Assembly (NCBI RefSeq): GCF_004365965.1
Contig: NZ_SOEB01000005.1
Coordinates: forward strand, 1-64,000
Length of the DNA: 64,000 nucleotides
Source: Rhodovulum visakhapatnamense
GTDB taxonomy: Bacteria; Pseudomonadota; Alphaproteobacteria; Rhodobacterales; Rhodobacteraceae
Direction of reading: 5' to 3'
The notes under the pieces are model-generated. The model was not told where the DNA came from and did no database searches. It worked only from the letters and a program-made list of their open reading frames with translations. Positions 1-6,203 of the stretch are shown in pieces. Every line of letters starts with the position of its first letter. Within the stretch, counting starts at the first letter, position 1. The translations under genes and the position numbers were made by a program.

Positions 1-349
1 TGCCGAACCGCGCGGCGAGCTGGTTCATGGTGGCAATGGCGTCCTGGCGCTGGCCCCAGACCGCGCGCTTCTTCTGCTGCCGCCCGTTCCGGGTCGCGAC
101 CTCGTACCAGCTGCCGAAGGCCGCGATATCGCCGGTGAAGCGGATGACATCGGCCACCGCCTCGCAATAGATCGCAAACGGATCCTCATAGGCCGGATCG
201 AGCCGCCGCCTGGCCGCCAGCACCGGCGCGAGCCGGTCCCAGGCGTCGCGCCCCTCGGCGCTCATCCAGCCGGGCGCCTCGGGCACGGGCGCCGTCTGGT
301 CGGCCTTCATCGGCACGACATTGTCGAGCTTCGGCTTCTGACCGCGCAT
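1..349 (-). CDS. Phage terminase small subunit, P27 family (3' end off window)
   Basis: DNA-recognition subunit of the phage packaging motor. 116 codons are visible. The protein begins MRGQKPKLDNVVPMK and continues with the P27-type pattern of a proline-rich linker, a helical stretch with AEGRDAWDRLAPVL, and a later RNGRQQKKRAVWGQRQ segment. The ATG at 349 is preceded by AGGGAGG, which fixes the start. The upstream neighbour on this strand is an HNH nuclease, the HK97-type packaging arrangement; the large terminase subunit is expected just left of the window. Partial only because the window ends. Confidence 0.85.
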   Translation of the reverse strand, partial: MRGQKPKLDNVVPMKADQTAPVPEAPGWMSAEGRDAWDRLAPVLAARRRLDPAYEDPFAIYCEAVADVIRFTGDIAAFGSWYEVATRNGRQQKKRAVWGQRQDAIATMNQLAARFG

Positions 350-480
350 CGGACCTCCCTCTGTTTTTGTCTCGGGGGCTTATGTTCGTGGGCTTTTTTT
401 GCCAATTCGGCCCGCGCAACAGGAAAGCTCCCATGCGCGGTTCCCGAGGGGGGCCCCGGATTTTTGGACACCCCCCGGTG
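350..480. other. Non-coding gap between HNH and terminase genes; candidate cos region
   Basis: 131 bp with no convincing gene on either strand. It holds T-runs, a G/C-rich block around 445-465 and a further T-run. In HK97-type phages the cohesive-end site lies next to the HNH/small-terminase genes, so this is the natural place for cos. That is inference from gene order only; no cos sequence was recognised. Confidence 0.3.
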
Positions 481-864
481 TCAGTTGCGCCCCAGCACCT
501 CGCGGGCGGTCTTGCGGCTGTGGCAGCTCTTGCAGAGCGCCTGCCAGTTCGAGCGATCCCAGAACCGGGCGCGGTCGCCCTCGTGGCGGGCGATGTGATC
601 GACCTCGGTCGCCGGGGTCACCAGTCCCAGCCCCGCGCAATCGGCGCAGAGCGGATGGACCTCAAGGAAGGCCGCCCGCGCGGTCTTCCAGGCGGGGCTC
701 GCATAGAGCTTCGCGCGGCGCCGGATCTCTTCGGCCGTCTTCACCTTCGCCCGCCGCGCGCGGTTCCGCTCAATCCGTTCGGCCTCGTGCTCTTCGCAAA
801 GCGCGGCGCCAGGCACAGCGAGGTCGTCGCAGCCCGAGGCCGCGCAGAGCTTGCGGATCGTCAT
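481..864 (-). CDS. Phage HNH endonuclease
   Basis: 127-residue HNH nuclease. The core runs from about residue 55 to 120: zinc pair C73/C76, the catalytic DH at 89-90, N106 in the central helix, and C111/C114 followed by H115. The N-terminus has an extra C7, C12, C23, H26 set that could bind a second zinc. ATG 864 is chosen because GGGAGG precedes it; the longer open frame upstream lacks a ribosome site and runs into the next gene. HNH proteins beside P27 small terminases take part in cos cleavage and packaging in HK97-like phages (known family role). It is the last gene before the terminase. Confidence 0.85.
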   Translation of the reverse strand: MTIRKLCAASGCDDLAVPGAALCEEHEAERIERNRARRAKVKTAEEIRRRAKLYASPAWKTARAAFLEVHPLCADCAGLGLVTPATEVDHIARHEGDRARFWDRSNWQALCKSCHSRKTAREVLGRN

Positions 865-919
865 GGGGGAGGCCTCCCGGAAGTTTGTCGGCAGATGGGC
901 CGAGCCCAAAGCGCGACAC

Positions 920-1363
920 CTATTGCTTTTTGGAGGCCGCTTCTTTTTCTGCCCGCTCGGCCTCATCGAATATCTGATCAATCCGCCCGCGTTTCTTAGA
1001 GCGGAAATACACGCCCGCTCCCAGTGACAACGCACCGAACGCGACGCAAGTCAGGCAAACAGCCGTTAGAGGAGTGATGATCAGAGCTTCGGCCTCAAGA
1101 ACCTGTTGAACGAGAACCCAGCCCGCACCAGACAGAAGGAACACTCCGAATGAGGCCCAGAACGACGACATCCCATCGAATACGCGAATGGTTTCCAAAT
1201 CAACTTTTGTCACTCCGACCACCTTTTGCTCACGGACCATATGACGGTTGATAAGCAATGCGCTATTCTGCGGAGAAATAACGAGCGCCCGGCGCCTCAT
1301 CTCCTCTAGAGTTTCGGAATGGTCAGTCGACACCTGCTCCCCCCGATTGAGGCGAGCTACCAT
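920..1363 (-). CDS. Two-helix membrane protein of unknown function (prophage cargo)
   Basis: 147 residues, family not recognised. A soluble N-terminal segment of about 65 residues is followed by two hydrophobic helices (about 69-89 and 95-120) and a basic, then acidic, charged C-terminal tail ending in KKQ, so both ends are probably cytoplasmic. It overlaps the upstream zinc-ribbon gene by 41 bp, so the two are probably co-translated. Base composition is visibly poorer in GC than the phage genes on both sides, which suggests an acquired accessory gene. A later in-frame ATG (about 1297) is an alternative start. Confidence 0.6.
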   Translation of the reverse strand: MVARLNRGEQVSTDHSETLEEMRRRALVISPQNSALLINRHMVREQKVVGVTKVDLETIRVFDGMSSFWASFGVFLLSGAGWVLVQQVLEAEALIITPLTAVCLTCVAFGALSLGAGVYFRSKKRGRIDQIFDEAERAEKEAASKKQ

Positions 1364-1625
1364 TCTTGTCTTTGAGTACGCCGGACAACACAGCGTTCAA
1401 GAAATGGGTGTTTCCGCAGTTCGAGCACATCAGCCCGACATACGTGTAGACTGGACCCGTTCCCCACATACTCTCATCAGGGAACGGCTTCACTTCCAGA
1501 AGGTTGTCCAGGACAACCCACTTCCGCTCGCCGCAGATCGCGCACTTGCCGATCAACTGCGTTCGAGAATGCAACCAGTTCCCGAACTCTTCTTTCTGCG
1601 ACTCAGACAATTTTTCTACTGACAT
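1323..1625 (-). CDS. Small zinc-ribbon protein, unknown function (prophage cargo)
   Basis: 100 residues. Two CxxC pairs, C28/C31 (CAIC) and C67/C70 (CSNC), are about 35 residues apart and predict a zinc ribbon. The sequence between them contains a VVLDNLLEVKPF stretch. After the second pair comes GNTHFLNAVLSGVL, a hydrophobic end that I recall from widespread stand-alone hypothetical zinc-ribbon proteins. It is first in a two-gene unit with the membrane protein downstream and is less GC-rich than its neighbours. Placed between the replication-side genes and the packaging genes, it looks like a moron. No function is assigned. Confidence 0.65.
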   Translation of the reverse strand: MSVEKLSESQKEEFGNWLHSRTQLIGKCAICGERKWVVLDNLLEVKPFPDESMWGTGPVYTYVGLMCSNCGNTHFLNAVLSGVLKDKNGSSPQSGGAGVD

Positions 1626-1678
1626 GGCCGCATCGTGACCACACCGGTTGGTCTACGTCCAGATGTCGAAGATCAACC

Positions 1679-1717
1679 GCAAAACAAAACGCCCGCAGCG
1701 GGGATCCGCTACGGGCG
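1679..1717 (-). terminator. Intrinsic terminator of the prophage early/middle operon
   Basis: Stem CGCCCG.AGCGG with its complement (arms 1690-1701 and 1706-1717, one C/A mismatch) around a GGAT-centred loop. On the - strand the stem is followed by a T-rich tract (TTTTGTTTTG). It lies just past the stop of the gene ending at 1762, and ends transcription before the cargo cassette. Confidence 0.75.
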
Positions 1718-1761
1718 CAGCTTGGGTGCTGACCGTTTGTCAATCATGGATGCCTAAATAG

Positions 1762-2421
1762 TCAAGAAGAATTTTTCCACGGGGTCATCGGCGGCATGTC
1801 GTCGGTCAGGCGGAGACTGCGCAGTCCGGCAGCTTCGAGCGCACACCGGACCTCCAGAAGGTAGCCGTACCAGTCGAGCCAGGCGCGCCGAGCCGATGCG
1901 ATCTGACCGGCGGTAGGATAGTAGGTCACCGGGCAGCACGGCGCGCGCAACTCGACCAGCTTGTTGCCGTTCCGACCGCGCCCGGCCCGGTATCGCCAAG
2001 TGTCGCCGAAGTCCTGCGCGGCGCGCGGCCCTGCCGGGCTCGGCCGCCACTTGACCGGAACGCAATGCGGACGGGCGTCGGGCATCCAGTCGGGGGTGCG
2101 GCCCGCCCGGGCGAGGTCGGCAACCAGCGTCGCGGCGTACCAGGGCAGCACGTTCCGGACCACCGTCGCGATCAGCTCGGCATCGTCATGCGGGCTCGAC
2201 CGGCCGCGGCTCGTGTCGACCCGGGTGCCCAGCTGGGCGCGTTCGAGGGCGACATATTCCATGCCATAGGACCGCCAGCCGGTGCCGCCGACCGCCTCGA
2301 TCTCGTCATGGTCGAGCCGGGCGCATTCGGTGCCGAAGGCCCATTCCAGCGCCGCCCGCACCGGCATCGCGCGCCGGGTCCGGGGCGCGGGCGGCACCCT
2401 CACCCGGGCCACCGCCGTCAT
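1762..2421 (-). CDS. Prophage protein of unknown function
   Basis: 219 residues, not recognised. A basic Pro/Arg-rich start is followed by FGTECARLDHDEIEAVGG, a mixed helical middle, and a C-terminal part with CCPVTYYPT and a WLDWYGYLLEV helix. The start overlaps the stop of the upstream gene (ATGA), so it belongs to the 3640-1762 coupled block, and an intrinsic terminator follows. Its place at the end of the early/middle block and before packaging genes would fit a late-gene regulator. That is only a positional guess. Confidence 0.65.
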   Translation of the reverse strand: MTAVARVRVPPAPRTRRAMPVRAALEWAFGTECARLDHDEIEAVGGTGWRSYGMEYVALERAQLGTRVDTSRGRSSPHDDAELIATVVRNVLPWYAATLVADLARAGRTPDWMPDARPHCVPVKWRPSPAGPRAAQDFGDTWRYRAGRGRNGNKLVELRAPCCPVTYYPTAGQIASARRAWLDWYGYLLEVRCALEAAGLRSLRLTDDMPPMTPWKNSS

Positions 2422-3071
2422 GCCGCGACCCCGGCCTTGCGCAGAGCCCGCGGCCCCACCGCCACCCGGATCCGGTCGAGCTCGACCTTCAGGACCGACA
2501 GCTCGGCCAGCTTCTTCTCGGCCGCCGCCCGCTGCCGCGCCGCCTCGTCGGCCACCGCCCGCATGTCGCGTTCCAGCGCCTCCATCCGGCCGAGCGCCGC
2601 CGCGATGTCCTCGTTGCCGCCATCGGGCCCGAAGAACGCATCCCGGATCTCGGCCACCCAGCCCGGCATCACCCCCAGCACCTCGGCCACCGTCGCGTCG
2701 GTGTCCCCCTGCCGGTAGCGTTCCGCTGCGGTGTCATAGACCTCTTCCAGCAGATCCATGATCTCGCGCTTCTGCGCCCGGGTCGGGTGCCGCAGCGCCT
2801 CGTCGGGTTTCGGCGCCGGGGCCGGTTTCGTCGTCGTCTTCGTCATGCCTGTCGCCTTTCGTTTCGCCTCGCAGCCCGGGCAGTGCAGCTTGCCTTTCAC
2901 CTCGGCCCAGCCCCGCCCGATCATTTTCCGCCTCGTCTGCCCCTCGTCCGGCGCCCAGGCCTGGCCCGGCCGCCGCAGGTAATTGCAGGTCACCACCTCC
3001 TCGCGGCCGCAGCCGTCGCAGATCACGCGCGCGCGGTTCACGCCCTTGCCCTGGATCGCCCGGACGCTCAT
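2418..3071 (-). CDS. Prophage protein with N-terminal zinc finger and C-terminal coiled coil
   Basis: 217 residues. An N-terminal CDGCG...HCPGCE pattern (about residues 18-68) predicts a zinc-binding module. A Thr/Lys/Pro-rich linker follows, then a helical region containing DTDATVAEVLGVMPGWV that reads like a helix-turn-helix, and a charged heptad-like coiled coil (about 160-205). The same layout occurs in hypothetical proteins of rhodobacterial prophages as I recall. It is coupled by ATGA overlaps to both neighbours. DNA binding is likely; the exact role is unknown. Confidence 0.65.
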   Translation of the reverse strand: MSVRAIQGKGVNRARVICDGCGREEVVTCNYLRRPGQAWAPDEGQTRRKMIGRGWAEVKGKLHCPGCEAKRKATGMTKTTTKPAPAPKPDEALRHPTRAQKREIMDLLEEVYDTAAERYRQGDTDATVAEVLGVMPGWVAEIRDAFFGPDGGNEDIAAALGRMEALERDMRAVADEAARQRAAAEKKLAELSVLKVELDRIRVAVGPRALRKAGVAA

Positions 3072-3640
3072 GTCGCAGCCCCCGCGAGATCGGCGATCCG
3101 GCGGCAGCGGGCGAGGCGCGCCTCGCGGTCGCGCAGCCAGGCCGCCTCGGCCGGATCGAGGCGGGCCGGATCGGCGCCCGCCAGATGCGCGTGGCGGCGC
3201 AGCGCCTCACCCGCCGCCTGGCGGATCTGCCCCAGCGCATAGCTGCCCGGCCAGCGGCGGTTGTGGCGCAGATCGTCCAGCAGTTCCGGCGCCCAGCCCT
3301 CGGCCAGCGCCTGCCGCCCGACCGCATGGGCAAAGACCGCCCGGATCAGCGGCGAGGCATCGTCGGCGGGCGGCTGGATCTGCGTCGCCGCCTTCAGGAT
3401 CGCATTGGCGATGGGGAAGCGGTCACGGTCCTTGCCGCCGGGGGCGGCCGCCGCCATCTCCTCGAGCGCGGCGAGGTTCGGCGCGCTCATGTAGGCCAGC
3501 CGCTTCGCGAGATCGGCCAGCATCTCCTCGAACTGCGCCTTCGTCATCGCGCCCGGCTTCACCAGCCCGCGCCGCAGCAGCGGCCCGATCAGCAGATCCC
3601 GCACCCGCTTTTCGCCCTCGGCCTGTTCCTTCGCGTCCAT
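3068..3640 (-). CDS. Prophage protein of unknown function
   Basis: 190 residues, almost wholly helical by composition, no recognised domain. It starts at an ATG preceded by AGAGGAAAG and ends in an ATGA overlap with the next gene. It is the first gene downstream of the phased-repeat array at 3793-3881, so its promoter probably lies within or beside that array. Composition (Ala, Arg, Leu rich) matches the surrounding phage genes. No function is proposed. Confidence 0.6.
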   Translation of the reverse strand: MDAKEQAEGEKRVRDLLIGPLLRRGLVKPGAMTKAQFEEMLADLAKRLAYMSAPNLAALEEMAAAAPGGKDRDRFPIANAILKAATQIQPPADDASPLIRAVFAHAVGRQALAEGWAPELLDDLRHNRRWPGSYALGQIRQAAGEALRRHAHLAGADPARLDPAEAAWLRDREARLARCRRIADLAGAAT

Positions 3641-3792
3641 CGCCGCTTTCCTCTTCTCAGCCTCGCCCCGCCTGGCCCTCCGCGCCCCCGTCCGGGGCGG
3701 CGCGACCAGTTTTCTCTTCTCGTTTCTTCTCGTTTCCTCTCCTTTCAGCGGTGACGGAAACGGCGCAAAAAAAGGGGATCGCCCGGCGGAAA

Positions 3793-3881
3793 CACGGAAA
3801 ATTCCGTGACTTTTCCGTCCGGTTCCGTGATTTTCCGTGATTGTTCCGGAATATTCTGTGACGGTAACAGAATGTCACAGA
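3793..3881. repeat. Helically phased octamer repeats and nested inverted repeats (candidate phage origin or centromere-like site)
   Basis: Six TTCCGTGA-type octamers begin at 3802, 3813, 3823, 3833, 3844 and 3854, that is every 10-11 bp (three exact; the others TTCCGTCC, TTCCGGAA, TTCTGTGA). A perfect inverted repeat CACGGAA-AA-TTCCGTG (3793-3808) starts the array. Nested inverted repeats ATTCTGT/ACAGAAT (3853-3873) and TCTGTGAC/GTCACAGA (3855-3881) close it. An A-tract lies just left (about 3767-3774). One-turn spacing implies cooperative binding on one DNA face. The array sits between a replication-type gene and the next operon, in a 256-bp gene-free gap. Confidence 0.6.
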
Positions 3882-3896
3882 TCGAACCTGACCGGC

Positions 3897-4514
3897 TCAT
3901 CGGGCCATCTCCGCGGTGAACTCGTCCAGCGCCTGGCGGATGAAGCCTTCGCGGCGCTGGGTTTCGGGGTAGCGCTCGGCCAGCCAGTCGTCGAAACGGT
4001 CGAGGAATTGCGGCCCGCGCAGAAGCTGCCCGGCCCCGATCCGTTTCTCGATCATCTCGCGCAGATCCTTCAGCCGCTTGTTGCGGCGGCGCTGTTCGGC
4101 CTCGGCGCGGTTGCGGCGGCTGCTGGCCAGCGCCTCGACCGCGACCTCGGTCACCACCGGATGCGCCAGCCGGATCTCGCCATTGTCGCAGCGCACCCGC
4201 GACCAGCCATGCAGCGGCGTCATCTCGCGCTCGCAGATCTGGTGCCAGCGGTCGACCGTGATCCCCAGCGCCTTGGCCAGCAGGCGTTCGTCGGTCGGCA
4301 GCGTGCCCACCGGGGTCTCGTCATGGGCCTCGCAGATCAGCAGGAAGCCGTACCAGCCGACCTCGGGCTCGGCCAGCTGGCGGAACTTGCTCTTGCGCCA
4401 GCGCTTGAGGTTCCATTGCACGAAGAAATGGGAATCGAGCCGGTCCTCGCTGGAAATCGGGTAATCCGGCAGCCCGCCGGTCTCGACCGGGGCCAGATGG
4501 CGACGCGCGGCCAT
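3897..4514 (-). CDS. Phage replication initiation-like protein (DUF1376/YdaU-like)
   Basis: 205 residues. The N-terminal third has the look of the winged-helix replication modules of lambdoid phages: FFVQWNLKRWRKSKFRQL, then GWYGFLLICEAHDETPVG, and LAKALGITVDRWHQI, which reads like a helix-turn-helix. A very basic Arg/Glu helix follows (about 130-160), then an acidic C-terminus. ATG 4514 overlaps a TGA stop; GTG 4517 is the alternative. It probably recruits the host helicase at the phage origin. The phased repeats directly downstream are the candidate binding site. The family assignment is from pattern, not alignment. Confidence 0.5.
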   Translation of the reverse strand: MAARRHLAPVETGGLPDYPISSEDRLDSHFFVQWNLKRWRKSKFRQLAEPEVGWYGFLLICEAHDETPVGTLPTDERLLAKALGITVDRWHQICEREMTPLHGWSRVRCDNGEIRLAHPVVTEVAVEALASSRRNRAEAEQRRRNKRLKDLREMIEKRIGAGQLLRGPQFLDRFDDWLAERYPETQRREGFIRQALDEFTAEMAR

Positions 4515-4558
4515 CACGCGGGCGCCCCGTCCGGGCGCAGGGGATCTGGGCTATCCAT
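4514..4558 (-). CDS. Possible 14-codon leader ORF coupled to the replication gene
   Basis: ATG 4558 has an excellent ribosome site (GGAGGAGC, spacing about 6) but opens a frame of only 14 codons (MDSPDPLRPDGAPA). Its TGA overlaps the ATG of the replication gene (TGATG). The replication gene itself lacks a clear ribosome site, so it may be translated by re-initiation. The mini-ORF begins inside the last codons of the upstream repeat-protein gene. Could be chance. Confidence 0.3.
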   Translation of the reverse strand: MDSPDPLRPDGAPA

Positions 4559-5093
4559 GGTGAAGCTCCTCCATCTGGTCCGGGCCTGCGGACCCGGTCG
4601 GTGACGATGTGCGGGGGCTGGCCTGCCGGGCGCTGAGCGCCATTGCGGCGGCCAGAATGCGTTCGCGGGCGGCGCGGCCGCCCCGGGTCAGGGCATGGGA
4701 GAGATAGTCGTCAGAGAACCCCAGCGCCCGGCTTGCCTTGCGCTGCGAGGCAAAGCGCAGGCCCCCGATCTCGACGGGATGCGGGTCGCGGCCGGGGCGG
4801 CGCTGCGGCCGGCCGATCCGGTCGGGATCGCCATCGGCGAGCGCCTTCCAGACCGCCTGCGGCGTCACCCCGAAGCGGGCGGCGGCGGCATGGGCATCCG
4901 TGAAGACCTCGCCCCGGATCCTGACCGGCATCGGCTCGGCCCCCTTGCGGCCCGCGCCGACCCGGTCGAGCCGCCCCTTGCGCGCAGCCGAGCGCACCGC
5001 CTCGGGCGTCACCCCCAGCGCGCGGGCGGCGGTGGCCGCATCGGGATAGGTCGTGCCGCGGATCGTGAGGTCGGTGTAAATCCGCGTGGCCAT
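4551..5093 (-). CDS. Prophage DNA-binding protein with three helix-turn-helix-like repeats
   Basis: 180 residues containing three copies of a roughly 45-residue unit: a short beta-like start (IRGTTYPDA, IRGEVFTDA, IGGLRFASQ) followed by AARALGVTPEAV, AARFGVTPQAV and SRALGFSDDYL. The pattern resembles the NUMOD-type DNA-binding repeats found in homing nucleases and phage regulators, but there is no nuclease domain. The C-terminal 40 residues are low complexity. ATG 5093 overlaps the TGA of the GapR-like gene; GTG 5096 is possible. Three tandem units suggest binding to repeated DNA; the phased octamer array 700 bp away is an obvious candidate target (speculation). Confidence 0.6.
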   Translation of the reverse strand: MATRIYTDLTIRGTTYPDAATAARALGVTPEAVRSAARKGRLDRVGAGRKGAEPMPVRIRGEVFTDAHAAAARFGVTPQAVWKALADGDPDRIGRPQRRPGRDPHPVEIGGLRFASQRKASRALGFSDDYLSHALTRGGRAARERILAAAMALSARQASPRTSSPTGSAGPDQMEELHHG

Positions 5094-5416
5094 CACATCC
5101 CCAGGGCCTCGCGATAGAGCTGCAGGACCGCCTCTTCCTCGGCGATGTCGTCCGCGTGCCGCTTGCGCAGCGCGATGATCCGGCGCAGGGCCTTGGTGTC
5201 GTAGCCACGCGCCTTGGCGGCGGCCATCACCTCTTTCTGCTGATCGCCGATCTGGGCCTTCTCTTCGGCCAGCGCCTCGAAGCGTTCGATGAAGCCCCGC
5301 AGCTCGTCGGCCGCGACCCGGTAGGTTTTTTCGCGCACCGCCTCATCCTCGGCGGTCTCCTTCATCGGGGGCCGCAGCCCGGCGGTGAAGCTGTCGAGCG
5401 GGATCGGGCCGGTCAC
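5093..5416 (-). CDS. GapR-like DNA-binding protein (DUF2312)
   Basis: 107 residues. Residues 33-107 match the GapR/DUF2312 pattern: VAADELRGFIERFEAL, EEKAQIGDQQKEVMAAAKARG, then YDTKALRRIIALRKR and the C-terminal YREALGM. In Caulobacter GapR binds overtwisted AT-rich DNA ahead of replication forks and stimulates topoisomerases (established). A prophage copy beside a replication gene suggests the phage supplies its own. Start is GTG 5416, overlapping the upstream TGA (GTGA). N-terminal 32 residues are an unrelated extension. Confidence 0.85.
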   Translation of the reverse strand: MTGPIPLDSFTAGLRPPMKETAEDEAVREKTYRVAADELRGFIERFEALAEEKAQIGDQQKEVMAAAKARGYDTKALRRIIALRKRHADDIAEEEAVLQLYREALGM

Positions 5417-5553
5417 GCCCGCCCCCCCTTGAACCGCGCCAAAAACTTTTCCGCCCGCGCCTCGAAAACCCGGGCCGCGGCGCGGGCTCTGCCCGCGCGC
5501 ACCTGATTGAAGCGTCCGGCGACGCGCCAGTAGATCCGAATTGCCAGTGTCAT
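5413..5553 (-). CDS. Small prophage protein, 46 residues
   Basis: A short, strongly basic protein (begins MTLAIRIYWRVAGRFNQVRA). The first 15 residues are hydrophobic and the rest is Arg/Ala-rich helix. Start ATG 5553 lies in an ATGA overlap with the upstream gene, and its stop overlaps the GTG of the GapR-like gene, so it sits tightly inside the early operon. Function not known; nucleic-acid binding is compatible with its charge. Confidence 0.55.
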   Translation of the reverse strand: MTLAIRIYWRVAGRFNQVRAGRARAAARVFEARAEKFLARFKGGRA

Positions 5554-5831
5554 GCCGTTTGCTCCGGGTCGAAGAGTTCGAAGACGGTCTCGGCGCCCGC
5601 CAGCGCCAGCACCGCCAGGACGTAATGCAGCCCCGGCGCGTTCTCGGACCGCAGCCAGTTCCGCACCGTGCGCGGGTTCACCGGCCGCTGCGCCGTGTTC
5701 AGCGCCTCGGCCACCAGGTCGGCCAGCTCGGCCTCGCTCGTTGCTTCGGGGAAAGACCGCCACAGAAGCGAGGCGAACCACTTCCGCTCCCGCTCCTGCG
5801 GGTCGCGCAAATTCTGGAAGGACTTTTGCAT
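5550..5831 (-). CDS. Prophage early protein with HTH-like segment
   Basis: 93 residues beginning MQKSFQNLRDPQERERKWFA. The middle, LADLVAEALN then NPRTVRNWLRSENAPGLHYVL, looks like a helix-turn-helix followed by a hydrophobic helix. ATG 5831 is chosen for the preceding AGGGATG and because family-like sequence starts there; the frame stays open to 5981 without a better ribosome site. First of a chain of overlapping early genes after cro, so probably an early regulator. Confidence 0.6.
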   Translation of the reverse strand: MQKSFQNLRDPQERERKWFASLLWRSFPEATSEAELADLVAEALNTAQRPVNPRTVRNWLRSENAPGLHYVLAVLALAGAETVFELFDPEQTA

Positions 5832-5896
5832 AGCGACATCCCTATGGTGGCTTCGTGCAAAATGACTCGGGGGCGAAATCGATGGGGCGGAGACTG

Positions 5897-6115
5897 TCAG
5901 CATGGGGTGTCCTCTGAAGAAGCGAGCCCGTTCCGCATTTCCGAGAGACGAACCCGAACTGCATTCGCCGTCTCTGGCCAAACGCGCCTTCCCTCACAAA
6001 GACGGCGGTAGAAGCGCCCGCCTTGCCCTGCCCGCTCTCCCACTGTGCTCGGCGCGATTCCGAGCAATTCAGCGGTGGCCTCAATCTCGGATCTAAGTTG
6101 ATCGGCGGTACTCAT
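5897..6115 (-). CDS. Cro-like HTH protein
   Basis: 72 residues. The HTH is near residues 15-35 (ELLGIAPSTVGERAGQGGRF), followed by YRRLCEGRRVWPETANAV, a layout I recall from small Cro-like proteins of alphaproteobacterial prophages. Divergent from the repressor gene. Its promoter contains an operator in the spacer, and the -10 box ends only 8 nt before ATG 6115. There is no Shine-Dalgarno sequence, so the mRNA is predicted to be leaderless. Likely role: antagonist of the repressor during lytic growth. Confidence 0.7.
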   Translation of the reverse strand: MSTADQLRSEIEATAELLGIAPSTVGERAGQGGRFYRRLCEGRRVWPETANAVRVRLSEMRNGLASSEDTPC

Positions 6116-6123
6116 GGCAAAGC

Positions 6124-6152
6124 ACGCTAGTGTGATTTTTCACACGTATCAA
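6124..6152 (-). promoter_or_regulatory. cro promoter with operator O1 in its spacer
   Basis: On the - strand: -35 TTGATA (6147-6152), 17-bp spacer, -10 TAGCGT (6124-6129). The spacer is filled by the palindrome GTGTGATTTTTCACAC (6130-6145). A bound repressor would exclude RNA polymerase. The start codon is 8 nt past the -10. Confidence 0.75.
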
Positions 6153-6167
6153 CGGGAAATTTCACAT
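6152..6167. promoter_or_regulatory. Operator O2
   Basis: Imperfect copy of the operator, centred on GAAATTTC (6156-6163) with one good TTCACA half-site. Its centre is 22 bp (two turns) from O1. It lies immediately upstream of the poor -35 region of the repressor promoter, the position from which a lambda-type repressor activates its own promoter. Confidence 0.6.
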
Positions 6168-6190
6168 TCGCGCTCCAATTTGTCGCGCGG

Positions 6191-6196
6191 TAAACT
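6191..6196 (+). promoter_or_regulatory. Candidate -10 box of the repressor promoter (PRM-like)
   Basis: TAAACT lies 7 nt before the repressor ATG. The -35 position (6168-6173, TCGCGC) is poor, as expected for a promoter that needs an activator bound at O2. No Shine-Dalgarno precedes the ATG, so the transcript should be leaderless. Confidence 0.45.
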
Positions 6197-6203
6197 TCTC
6201 ACC

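Noticed and set aside
186-640. Several open frames on both strands at the left edge
   Set aside because: They overlap the terminase and HNH genes in other frames and have no ribosome sites or family features.
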